A stretch of 13,886 bases of DNA from Candidatus Thalassarchaeaceae archaeon (lineage in GTDB: Archaea; Thermoplasmatota; Poseidoniia; Poseidoniales; Thalassarchaeaceae): positions 1 to 13,886 of the forward strand of contig JASLJW010000088.1 in assembly GCA_030747885.1 (NCBI GenBank), given 5' to 3'. Below the pieces are notes generated by a model. It was not told the origin of the DNA, searched no databases, and saw nothing but the letters and a program-made list of their open reading frames with translations. The translations under genes and the position numbers were made by a program. This document shows, piece by piece, positions 5,870-12,712 of this stretch (position 1 is the first letter of the stretch; each line of letters begins with the position of its first letter).

Positions 5870-8677
5870 TCATGGGCTTCCAAATCGACGGTCGAACAGT
5901 ATTCCAGCACAATACGCAATGAGAATTACCTTAATTAGAAAACGAGCTGATTCCCTCCATGCTGGCTCAATTGTTGGCGTGGTGGATTCGAAAGAGTATG
6001 TCTCATCACCTACATTCCACTGTACTGATACTGGGCTTGAACCGGCTGGAAGAGAATCAAATGATAATGAAGCAGAAGTCATTCCAGGTCCATCCAATGT
6101 TGCCCCAATTGCATCTATGGCAATACATTGATTTTGAATGCAAACATTTGCATTTGTAGATTCAGAACCTGAATTCGCGATTACAGCAGTAATTTCTCCA
6201 GAACGTCCTGATTGTATTCCTGAAGGAATCATTACATCTGTAATAGATAAGGAGGGATTCAAATCGGGATGGATTTCAATCGTCATACTATGATGTCCTA
6301 TGTTTCCGGCTAAATCTATTCCAGAGACGATTAAATCATGTCTACCAGGAGCTAATGGTGAGAGAGTAAAACGGGAGGCGCTCTCCCAACTTTCATTTTC
6401 AAATAGAATCTGACCATTCAATTCAGAAGTCCACAATACATCTTCAATGGAATTTAGGTCATCAAAAGATGCATCCAAATCGATTTCGATTAAAGAGGAT
6501 GAAGTGCCAACATTATCCAGTCCAAATAGCGCATTATCAACATACAAAGCGGGCCTAGGAACTGGAGAGCCAAGATCTAAACTGGTTATGGACCAATTTC
6601 TTTCTACAGAATTTCCAACAGAATCTGAAATTGAAACTTGCAACCATCTGAGGGCGGGGTTTCGTTCTAGATGCCTTTCTTCATTGCTCATATGCATTCC
6701 ATTAATTGTATCTCCTTGTGGCCAGAATTCTGCAAAATACAACCTATTGTCTGAACTTCTAATCCATCCTTCGCTCCTATTTGATGTGAGAATGATGGAT
6801 ACATTTTCACCATTATCATCAACTGCATTAAAATCAAAAATAAGTGTGCTGGTCGCATTAACTTCGAGATTATTTGGAGTCATTGAGTGGTTTATTTGAG
6901 CCCAATAACTTGGTTGATCTTCTAGTAATACGGAACTCCATTGAGGGGCACTCCCATCGAGGATTAGGTATCTGTCGATACTTCCTATAGTACCGTGAGA
7001 ATCTATGCATTCTGCTAATATTCGAATCTCATCACCTTCTACATGGGATGAAGAATCTGTTGAAAAATTGAGATGAGGGCCTTCTTGAATTGTCAATCCA
7101 TTTGTATCTGTTACTCTCCAACGCATTTCAGCAAAATCTGGACCATTGTCCTGGCAAGTCATAGAGAGTTCAATCAAGCCCCCAAGAATGGCATAGTTTT
7201 CAGTGGCACCCGTTCCTTCTACAGTGATAGTCGGTGGTTCATTTTTCGCAATATTCAATGTAATCTGGCCAGTTACAATTAGTTGACTTCGATTAATTTG
7301 AATTGATTCTTCTGTAGCACTCAGTATCTCTTCCTGTGGTGAATATCTTAATTCCCATTCATGAGGAAGATCGATTGAAATATTTGCTGAATCTCTAAGA
7401 TTTGCTCTAAATGGAACTTTCAAGATTTGCATATCTGTTCCAACAGAATTCCCTAGAAGTCTACCTGTTTCATCCCACCCCCAAGTCATTTCATCTTGGA
7501 AAACATTCCCAATTGCTGGGTCCAAATGTGCTCCAGTGGGATAGATTGTGTTTGTAGCCATCATTGATTCTCCATTTAGAGAACAACAACCTGTTTCTTC
7601 GGCATTTACCCACCCTAGAGAATGAAGATGTTCAGAAAATAATATTGATTCTTGCGAATCAACAACTCCGTCCCAATTCCCAAGAAATCTATCTATCTGG
7701 TAAGTTATTCCTAGATGAGAAAACGGAAACATCGGATGCCCAATATAGGATGGAAGACGAATGGATGCAGTCCAATCTGCATAAATTGCAACATTTTCCT
7801 CAATATCGTCCTCATCGAAATCTAGAGACATCATTGAAAGTGGAAGAGAAATTGGGATTGGAGTAGTAGAAAACCATGAATCTAGAGATTCAAAAAGGCC
7901 ATCATCAAATGAATAAGATTGGGCTTCTGGAACTCCTTCAATTAATCTCCACATGTGCCATTCTCCATTTTCTATTCGTGGCAAACTTTGGTCTAAGGCC
8001 CCATCGATAGAAACCCAATTTTCCCATCCGCTAGGTGAATGACGAACTAATATGGTACCATTCCAACCATGGTCTTGAGCCATAATGCGTAAACTGCCTA
8101 GAGAAGTGGCTCCTTCTAGAGAACTCCCATTCCAGAAAGAAAGATTCCAATTACCCATTTGATCCTGACTCTCAATCCATCCAGATGATTCATTAGGCAG
8201 CAAAATCGTTTGACTCCATGGACTCCATTCTATTGTTTGATTACCAAGAAATCGAATCGAAGAATTGGATACATCAAATGATTGAGGCACATTTCCGACA
8301 AATTTAGCCTCGACTACTGTGGTTCCCGAAGGATTAGGTTGAATAACAGGTATTCGTTGAAAATTGCTAGTTGAAATATCTCCTACAGAGCCATTTAGTA
8401 TTCTAATCTCCACTCGAAACGCTTCTGAATTTCCAAGACTAATCTGAACAGTTGTTCCATTGACTACCTCTTGGTGAGTAATTTGGTCAGACCATGCATC
8501 TACAAGACGGATCTCAGCATTTTGCAATTCAAGAGGCACGTCATTAAGTTGGAAATTTATTTGGAGAACCAAAGAATCGCCTTCATCCGCTTGTCCAATA
8601 GGGATCGACATTAACAGCAAAATTGCAATAATGAACAATGCACTACGACGAATGGGTTCACCCCCATCGTTTTCCAT
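5870..8677 (-). CDS. Large secreted protein, Ig-like/CARDB-like modules with C-terminal membrane anchor
   Basis: The 935-residue product starts with a short charged stretch, then a hydrophobic segment (residues ~12-30, ALFIIAILLLMSIPIG) ending near GQADE, a likely Sec signal peptide. The body is rich in beta-forming residues, Ser, Thr, Asn and Trp. From about 480 it carries Ig/PKD-like modules: PPTITVEG with a CQDNGPDFAEMRWRV segment and a matching later Cys. A second module with TFAxD-like spacing ends near residue 800, and from ~803 a CARDB-like module (SLSITDVMIPSG... VIANSG). Residues ~908-928 form one membrane helix followed by a tail beginning DRRF, so the protein is anchored with the bulk outside. 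At least fifteen Asn-X-Ser/Thr sequons suggest N-glycosylation. A degenerate EF-hand-like loop lies near residue 332. Three consecutive ATGs (8683, 8680, 8677) and one at 8707 are possible starts. All overlap the kinase gene upstream, so translation is probably coupled. Confidence 0.82.
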   Translation of the reverse strand: MENDGGEPIRRSALFIIAILLLMSIPIGQADEGDSLVLQINFQLNDVPLELQNAEIRLVDAWSDQITHQEVVNGTTVQISLGNSEAFRVEIRILNGSVGDISTSNFQRIPVIQPNPSGTTVVEAKFVGNVPQSFDVSNSSIRFLGNQTIEWSPWSQTILLPNESSGWIESQDQMGNWNLSFWNGSSLEGATSLGSLRIMAQDHGWNGTILVRHSPSGWENWVSIDGALDQSLPRIENGEWHMWRLIEGVPEAQSYSFDDGLFESLDSWFSTTPIPISLPLSMMSLDFDEDDIEENVAIYADWTASIRLPSYIGHPMFPFSHLGITYQIDRFLGNWDGVVDSQESILFSEHLHSLGWVNAEETGCCSLNGESMMATNTIYPTGAHLDPAIGNVFQDEMTWGWDETGRLLGNSVGTDMQILKVPFRANLRDSANISIDLPHEWELRYSPQEEILSATEESIQINRSQLIVTGQITLNIAKNEPPTITVEGTGATENYAILGGLIELSMTCQDNGPDFAEMRWRVTDTNGLTIQEGPHLNFSTDSSSHVEGDEIRILAECIDSHGTIGSIDRYLILDGSAPQWSSVLLEDQPSYWAQINHSMTPNNLEVNATSTLIFDFNAVDDNGENVSIILTSNRSEGWIRSSDNRLYFAEFWPQGDTINGMHMSNEERHLERNPALRWLQVSISDSVGNSVERNWSITSLDLGSPVPRPALYVDNALFGLDNVGTSSSLIEIDLDASFDDLNSIEDVLWTSELNGQILFENESWESASRFTLSPLAPGRHDLIVSGIDLAGNIGHHSMTIEIHPDLNPSLSITDVMIPSGIQSGRSGEITAVIANSGSESTNANVCIQNQCIAIDAIGATLDGPGMTSASLSFDSLPAGSSPVSVQWNVGDETYSFESTTPTIEPAWRESARFLIKVILIAYCAGILFDRRFGSP

Positions 8678-9653
8678 CATCATGAATGATTGTAGAACCT
8701 TGTTCATCGATCAATAAAGGAAGAACTCTATTTTCTTGATTTAGTGTTTCATTGAGGCGCTGTCTCATATTTTCATCGCCATGAACTAAGAAAAATCCAC
8801 CTCCACCTGCTCCAAGAAGTTTAGCGCCAGTTGCCCCTGATTCAATCAATTGATCATGCAACTGATCGAGGCGCTCCCCTGTAATTCCATCAACTAATGT
8901 CCTTTTGATTTGCCAAGATTCTTCCAATAGCTTGCCTACTTCTTCAAGGGCGCCCCTTTCCAAAGCAGATCTAACTTGAAATGCTTGAAGTCTCAGAGTA
9001 GATAATTCTTGAATTCGACTTGAGGTCATTTCCTTTTGTTTAGAAAGAACTGAACTGGCTGGACGAGTTAATCCCGTATATACTAGAGAAAACTCGTTTT
9101 CAATTCGTTTTTTGGTTTGATCAGAAAGGGTGAGCGGATCAATACTTACTGAACCATCAGGAAGGAAACCGATGGTGTTGACTCCACCTATTGATACTGC
9201 ATATTGGTCTTGTTTTCCTATTGGTTGTCCAAGGACATCGATTTCAATCCTACATGCTTCTTCTGCCAATTCCTCAGGGCTCATTTGTTGGCCTGCTAAG
9301 GATGATAATGCATTTAGGAGACCCACAGTTACTGCAGAAGAAGAACCCAATCCTGTACCTCTTGACGGGATATCTGCTATCGTAGTAATTTCAATCCCAG
9401 AAGTTACTCCTGTTGATTTCATCGCTTCTCGAACAAGTTCGTGTTGAACTTGATTTACATCATTAACAATCTCCATTGAGGAGTATGAGATTCTTATCGA
9501 ATCATCGAACCTAGGATTTACAGTCACATAGAGATAACGAGCCATACCGAGAGAGGTTACTGCGCCGCCATCTGGATGGTTTTCATAGAATGCTGCAAGG
9601 TCAGTACCTCCTCCACAGAAGGAGGCGCGGACCGGCGTTCTACTAATCAGCAT
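8658..9653 (-). CDS. GHMP-family sugar kinase, D-glycero-D-manno-heptose 7-phosphate kinase type
   Basis: This is a small-molecule kinase that transfers ATP phosphate to a sugar or sugar phosphate. The 331-residue protein starts MLISRTPVRASFCGGGTDL, the pattern of the HddA subgroup (xPxRISFxGGGTD). It has the GHMP ATP-binding motif PSRGTGLGSSSA (96-107), the IGKQDQYAVSIGG segment (145-157) typical of heptose-phosphate and related kinases, and the C-terminal glycine-rich motif KLLGAGGGGFFLV (278-290). Such kinases usually feed nucleotide-activated heptose or similar sugars into surface glycans or glycoproteins, but the substrate cannot be fixed from sequence. ATG 9653 is preferred because the family begins there; the frame stays open upstream to 9713. 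It overlaps the downstream surface-protein gene by 20 bases, consistent with a role in modifying the cell surface. It is divergent from pyrB. Confidence 0.88.
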   Translation of the reverse strand: MLISRTPVRASFCGGGTDLAAFYENHPDGGAVTSLGMARYLYVTVNPRFDDSIRISYSSMEIVNDVNQVQHELVREAMKSTGVTSGIEITTIADIPSRGTGLGSSSAVTVGLLNALSSLAGQQMSPEELAEEACRIEIDVLGQPIGKQDQYAVSIGGVNTIGFLPDGSVSIDPLTLSDQTKKRIENEFSLVYTGLTRPASSVLSKQKEMTSSRIQELSTLRLQAFQVRSALERGALEEVGKLLEESWQIKRTLVDGITGERLDQLHDQLIESGATGAKLLGAGGGGFFLVHGDENMRQRLNETLNQENRVLPLLIDEQGSTIIHDDGKRWG

Positions 9654-9659
9654 GGTTAT

Positions 9660-9699
9660 GGGAACTGGTCCCCTCACATCAAGCCGACGGAGTGCCGTC
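9660..9699. repeat. Two short inverted repeats in the kinase/pyrB divergent region
   Basis: GGGA (9660-9663) pairs with TCCC (9669-9672) around a 5-base loop. GACGG (9686-9690) pairs with CCGTC (9695-9699) around a 4-base loop. They lie in the 114-base gap between the divergent kinase and pyrB genes. They could be operators or part of a structured leader RNA, but stems of 4 and 5 pairs are short enough to be chance. Confidence 0.3.
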
Positions 9700-9729
9700 A
9701 ACAAAGAACTCAATTGAACGGGAAGGAAT

Positions 9730-9771
9730 ATGGTCGAAGTCCTCCCCCCTGTGGGGAGGGGACGAGCATGA
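9730..9771 (+). CDS. Possible leader peptide ORF upstream of pyrB (13 codons)
   Basis: A small ORF starts at ATG 9730 and reads MVEVLPPVGRGRA, ending at a TGA that overlaps the pyrB start as ATGA. GGAAGGA lies immediately upstream (9721-9727), though only two bases separate it from the ATG, which is short for a ribosome binding site. The ORF runs through the hairpin that covers the pyrB ribosome binding site, so its translation could open that hairpin and couple into pyrB. This is a sequence observation; there is no proof the peptide is made, and a 13-codon ORF can occur by chance. Confidence 0.35.
   Translation: MVEVLPPVGRGRA
9741..9759 (+). promoter_or_regulatory. GC-rich hairpin covering the pyrB ribosome binding site
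   Basis: CCTCCCC (9741-9747) is the exact reverse complement of GGGGAGG (9753-9759), with a 5-base loop; a flanking T-G pair could add one more. The 3' arm contains the GGAGG (9755-9759) that sits eight bases before the pyrB ATG at 9768. In RNA the stem would hide the ribosome binding site. No U-run follows it, so it is not a bacterial-type terminator. Control of pyrB translation is inferred. Confidence 0.5.
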
Positions 9772-10700
9772 GTGGCCTAATCACTGTGGATGACCTAACG
9801 AATGAAGAGATAATCTCGATACTCGATGATGCTGAAAGAATGCTTCCAATTGCGCGTGGAGAAACGCATGCCCCAATACTTGCTGGCAAGGTATTAGCGA
9901 ATCTTTTCTTTGAGCCTTCCACTAGAACTAGAATGTCTTTTGAGGCTGCAATGAAGAGGCTTGGTGGGTCTGTTCTGAATTTGGGTGACGTTGCCAATTC
10001 TTCTGTGGTTAAGGGAGAAACATTGTTTGATACCATGCAAATGATGGATGGTTATGCAGATATCGCAGTTATTCGCCATCCTCGACAAGGTGCAGCTCGT
10101 TATTCTGCAGATGCTGTTTCTATCCCAGTAATCAATGCGGGTGATGGTGCTGGCCATCATCCAACACAAACACTTCTTGATTTATTCACAATTCGTTCCT
10201 CACACGGAACTCTAGAAGGCCTGAATGTCGCTTTAGTCGGTGACCTTCGTTATGGGCGCACAGTTCACAGTTTATCACAAGCATTGGCACGATTTGGTTG
10301 CACCTTGACTTTCATATCTCCATCTTCTTTGAGAATGCCTGAAGAGATTGTTTCTGACCTTTGTTCTTCGGGGGTATCAATCTCAGAAACAGAAGATCTA
10401 CATGGAGAAATTGAAAAACTCGATGTGATTTACATGACTAGAATTCAGAAAGAGAGGTTTCCAGATGAAGACGAATATCAGAAGGTTGCAGGTATTTTCA
10501 AACTCTCTAGATCAGACCTTGGTTCTGCTAAGAAGAACATGATTGTAATGCATCCACTTCCGCGAGTAAACGAAATTTCAGCAGATGTCGATTCAACTCC
10601 TCATGCAATGTACTTCGAGCAGGCATTCTATGGTGTGGTAGCTAGAATGTCTCTTCTATGTCGTTTACTTGGTGTTGAAATTCCAGAGGTGGTGAATTAA
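9768..10700 (+). CDS. pyrB: Aspartate carbamoyltransferase catalytic subunit PyrB
   Basis: PyrB joins carbamoyl phosphate and L-aspartate to give N-carbamoyl-L-aspartate, the committed step of pyrimidine synthesis. The 310-residue protein has the carbamoyl-phosphate motif FFEPSTRTRMSFE (47-59), then VVKGET with the active-site Lys, the RHPRQGAAR segment, the HPTQTLLDLFTI motif, GDLRYGRTVHSLSQAL at the start of the aspartate domain, and MHPLPRVNEI near the C-terminus. It is full length for the family. ATG 9768 fits the family N-terminus and has GGAGG eight bases upstream; the frame is open further 5' but not homologous. The stop overlaps the pyrI start (TAATG), so catalytic and regulatory chains are made together, as expected for the 2(c3)3(r2) enzyme. 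Confidence 0.96.
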   Translation: MSGLITVDDLTNEEIISILDDAERMLPIARGETHAPILAGKVLANLFFEPSTRTRMSFEAAMKRLGGSVLNLGDVANSSVVKGETLFDTMQMMDGYADIAVIRHPRQGAARYSADAVSIPVINAGDGAGHHPTQTLLDLFTIRSSHGTLEGLNVALVGDLRYGRTVHSLSQALARFGCTLTFISPSSLRMPEEIVSDLCSSGVSISETEDLHGEIEKLDVIYMTRIQKERFPDEDEYQKVAGIFKLSRSDLGSAKKNMIVMHPLPRVNEISADVDSTPHAMYFEQAFYGVVARMSLLCRLLGVEIPEVVN

Positions 10701-11173
10701 TGAGTGAAGATGTGATGCGTAGAGTTACTGCAATTCAAAATGGAACTGCTATTGATCATGTTCCATCTGGTTCAGCATTGAAAGTTCTAGGGATGCTTGG
10801 CTTGCTAGATAGTCGAAGCACCCCAATTTCATTGGTCATGAATGTTCCAAGCAAGAAATTAGAACGAAAAGATGTAATTAAAGTGGAAGATCGAGAATTG
10901 ACTCAAGAAGAATTAGATCGATTGGCAATTATTGCTCCGAGTGCTTCTGTATCGATTATCCGTGATTATCGAGTTGTCGAAAAGAGAACTGTTGAACTCG
11001 GTTCTGAATTAAGAGGCATTGCGAGATGCTCTTTTTCAAATTGTATCACAACAAATCCAAGAGAACCATTGCCACATAGAATAATGGTTCATTCCAAAGA
11101 TCCTTTAGAACTTCGTTGTGCATATTGTGGCAGGATTCAATCTGTTGATGATATTGTAAACCACTTGATTTAA
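10700..11173 (+). CDS. pyrI: Aspartate carbamoyltransferase regulatory subunit PyrI
   Basis: PyrI binds nucleotide effectors (CTP/UTP, ATP) and joins catalytic trimers into the allosteric holoenzyme. The 157-residue protein has the N-terminal allosteric domain (start RVTAIQNGTAIDHVPSG, with the conserved I-x-x-G-T-x-I-D-H-x-P-x-G pattern). Its C-terminal zinc domain carries four cysteines arranged CSFSNC near residues 112-117 and CAYC near residues 138-141, which bind Zn and contact PyrB. GAGGTGGTGA lies just before the ATG inside the end of pyrB. Length is normal and no key residue is missing. Confidence 0.95.
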   Translation: MSEDVMRRVTAIQNGTAIDHVPSGSALKVLGMLGLLDSRSTPISLVMNVPSKKLERKDVIKVEDRELTQEELDRLAIIAPSASVSIIRDYRVVEKRTVELGSELRGIARCSFSNCITTNPREPLPHRIMVHSKDPLELRCAYCGRIQSVDDIVNHLI

Positions 11174-11221
11174 TCCCTTAGGAACCGAAGATAAGATGAG
11201 TCTAGGAAATGGAGTGAAATC

Positions 11222-11830
11222 ATGACTGAGGAACCTTCAGTTCAAAGATCACCTCGCTTGGCCATTATTGCAGGAGCCACGGGTACTGGAAAATCTACTC
11301 TGGCACATATGATTGCCCATGAACTTGATTTCAGTCGTTGTGTCTCTACAGATACTATTCGTGAAGTAATGAGGTGCAGTACAAATTTGAATCAATCTCC
11401 AGCATTACATCGTTCTTCTTATTCAATGGGTGAAACTGGTGACCCAGTTAATGATTGGTTAGATTCTGCAGAAGCTGTGGAGAAAGGGATTGATTCAGTG
11501 ATAGATAGAGCAAGGGCACAAGGAGTTGATTTGGTAATTGAAGGAGTACATATCATTCCTAAATCATCTTGGTTACGCGATTGGCGGGAAGCAGGAGGAC
11601 GAGCAATTGGAATCGTGGCAACTGCAGATGCAGAGAACCAGCATCGAGAGTTCATTATGAAACGAGAGGCTGGGACCTATCGAGGTTCTGAACGTTACAT
11701 GTTAGCATTTGATAGGATTCGGGTAATTCAACGGGCAATAATGGAAAGAGGAAGAGTTGCGGATTGGGTACGCATTGATCCATTATTACATGATGAACCA
11801 TTATTACGAATTCGTCAGAATATAGAATAA
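11222..11830 (+). CDS. 2-phosphoglycerate kinase-like P-loop kinase (short form)
   Basis: The 202-residue protein is a P-loop kinase with Walker A GATGTGKST (residues 18-26). It has the segment STDTIREVMR (about 42-51) and the following SSY, both characteristic of archaeal 2-phosphoglycerate kinases, plus VIEGVHIIP, likely the Walker B region. The characterised methanogen enzyme makes 2,3-bisphosphoglycerate, precursor of cyclic 2,3-diphosphoglycerate, and carries an extra N-terminal domain. That domain is absent here, so only the catalytic kinase core is encoded and the substrate is uncertain. GGAGTGA lies just upstream of the ATG (11211-11217). The gene follows pyrI after 48 bases with no evident promoter, so it may be co-transcribed. 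It ends three bases from the convergent pilin-like gene. Confidence 0.75.
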   Translation: MTEEPSVQRSPRLAIIAGATGTGKSTLAHMIAHELDFSRCVSTDTIREVMRCSTNLNQSPALHRSSYSMGETGDPVNDWLDSAEAVEKGIDSVIDRARAQGVDLVIEGVHIIPKSSWLRDWREAGGRAIGIVATADAENQHREFIMKREAGTYRGSERYMLAFDRIRVIQRAIMERGRVADWVRIDPLLHDEPLLRIRQNIE

Positions 11831-11833
11831 TCA

Positions 11834-12262
11834 CTAAGGTAAATTCACCGTTGCATCTAGAACTACAAGCATTCTACTATTTCTATCAGCAATTCCTGCT
11901 TCAGCAGAAACAGAACATTCGTCTCCCTGAATTGAAACATTCAGATCTACAAGAATTACTTCAACTCCCCTATGTTCCCCATGTCTCATTAGGTCCATCT
12001 GTACACTTTCTGCAGCATTCAAACATATTTCTGCATCAGAACCAAGTCCTTCTAATTCAGTTATTCTAGATTGAATTGTAATTTCCCATGCGTCATTGAT
12101 TTCTGAAGCAGTTTGAAGAACAGCATCGTCAGAAGAATCGTAGGGTTCTCCCATTCCCACCACTTTGACTCCATAAATTGCCATAGACAACAAAGCTAGG
12201 AGGAGGACAACTCCAGTAGCCAACAACATCTGGGCTTCATCATCATGATTTTTGTTAATCAT
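11834..12262 (-). CDS. Small pilin-like membrane protein (second in operon)
   Basis: No specific family is recognised. The 142-residue protein has a short charged N-terminus (MINKNHDDEAQ), one hydrophobic helix at about residues 12-33 (MLLATGVVLLLALLSMAIYGV), and a soluble C-terminal domain of ~105 residues with two cysteines that could form a disulfide. The layout, a short charged leader followed at once by a long helix and an outward beta/alpha head, is that of archaeal type IV pilins, pseudopilins or archaellum stator-like proteins. No clean prepilin peptidase site (K/R-G/A) is visible. The start ATG 12262 overlaps the stop of the preceding gene (TGATG), so translation is coupled. Following a TadC/FlaJ platform gene, a role as minor pilin (TadE/TadF-like) is inferred. 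Confidence 0.75.
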   Translation of the reverse strand: MINKNHDDEAQMLLATGVVLLLALLSMAIYGVKVVGMGEPYDSSDDAVLQTASEINDAWEITIQSRITELEGLGSDAEICLNAAESVQMDLMRHGEHRGVEVILVDLNVSIQGDECSVSAEAGIADRNSRMLVVLDATVNLP

Positions 12263-12711
12263 CAGGCACCACTTCCTATGTGCCAAACTTGTAAACCAAC
12301 CGTCCATATTTGGCCCTCGATAGAATGTAAATGCATTACTGTAAGACTCTGTCCAGGTGGAATTTCCCCCTCACCAGATCTTTCCATAGGTTCAGCATTC
12401 ACTGCTAGCCAACAATTTCCCGTCACAGTATCTGGAAGACTATCGATTAGAATAGTACATGCTTCATCTCGTTCTTCAGCGGCTAAATGGCTACTCAAAA
12501 TGTGGGTACCATTGGAGTCTGTTTCAGCTGATGCAAGGGAATGAGCATCTTCAGCGGCTAGAAGTAAGGCGGCATCAGAAGCAATTGGATTGGTATCTGG
12601 GACTTGTAATTGGATTACAAAGGCAGCACTAAGAAAAAAAAGCCAAAAAAGCGTAATCATCTCAATCATGTGAACTTGGGCATTTTCCCCTTTCGCCTTA
12701 TTCTCCATCAT
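12262..12711 (-). CDS. Small pilin-like membrane protein (first in operon)
   Basis: The 149-residue protein starts MMENKAKGENAQVHMIEM, then has a single hydrophobic helix (about residues 15-36, rich in Phe and Leu) and a soluble C-terminal domain with two cysteines. KAKG followed by ENAQ resembles an archaeal class III signal (basic residue, Gly, then a polar residue before the helix), so prepilin peptidase cleavage after Gly8 is plausible but unproven. The gene begins one base after the stop of the TadC-like gene and overlaps the next gene, so the three are one translational unit. A role as pilin or pseudopilin of an archaeal Tad/type IV-like system is inferred. An ATG at 12708 is an equally possible start. 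Runs of eight and six A at 12634-12650 encode part of the membrane helix. Confidence 0.77.
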   Translation of the reverse strand: MMENKAKGENAQVHMIEMITLFWLFFLSAAFVIQLQVPDTNPIASDAALLLAAEDAHSLASAETDSNGTHILSSHLAAEERDEACTILIDSLPDTVTGNCWLAVNAEPMERSGEGEIPPGQSLTVMHLHSIEGQIWTVGLQVWHIGSGA

Positions 12712-12712
12712 A

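Noticed and set aside
9607..9625. CCTCC/GGAGG inverted repeat near the kinase start
   Set aside because: It is explained by coding for the conserved SFCGGGTD motif on the minus strand.
9741..9759. Reading the GC hairpin before pyrB as an intrinsic terminator
   Set aside because: No T-run follows and it lies directly before a start codon, so masking of the ribosome binding site is more likely.
9576..9767. N-terminal extension of PyrB to an upstream ATG at 9576
   Set aside because: The extra 64 residues run antisense through the kinase start and have no resemblance to aspartate carbamoyltransferase; the GGAGG and family N-terminus point to 9768.
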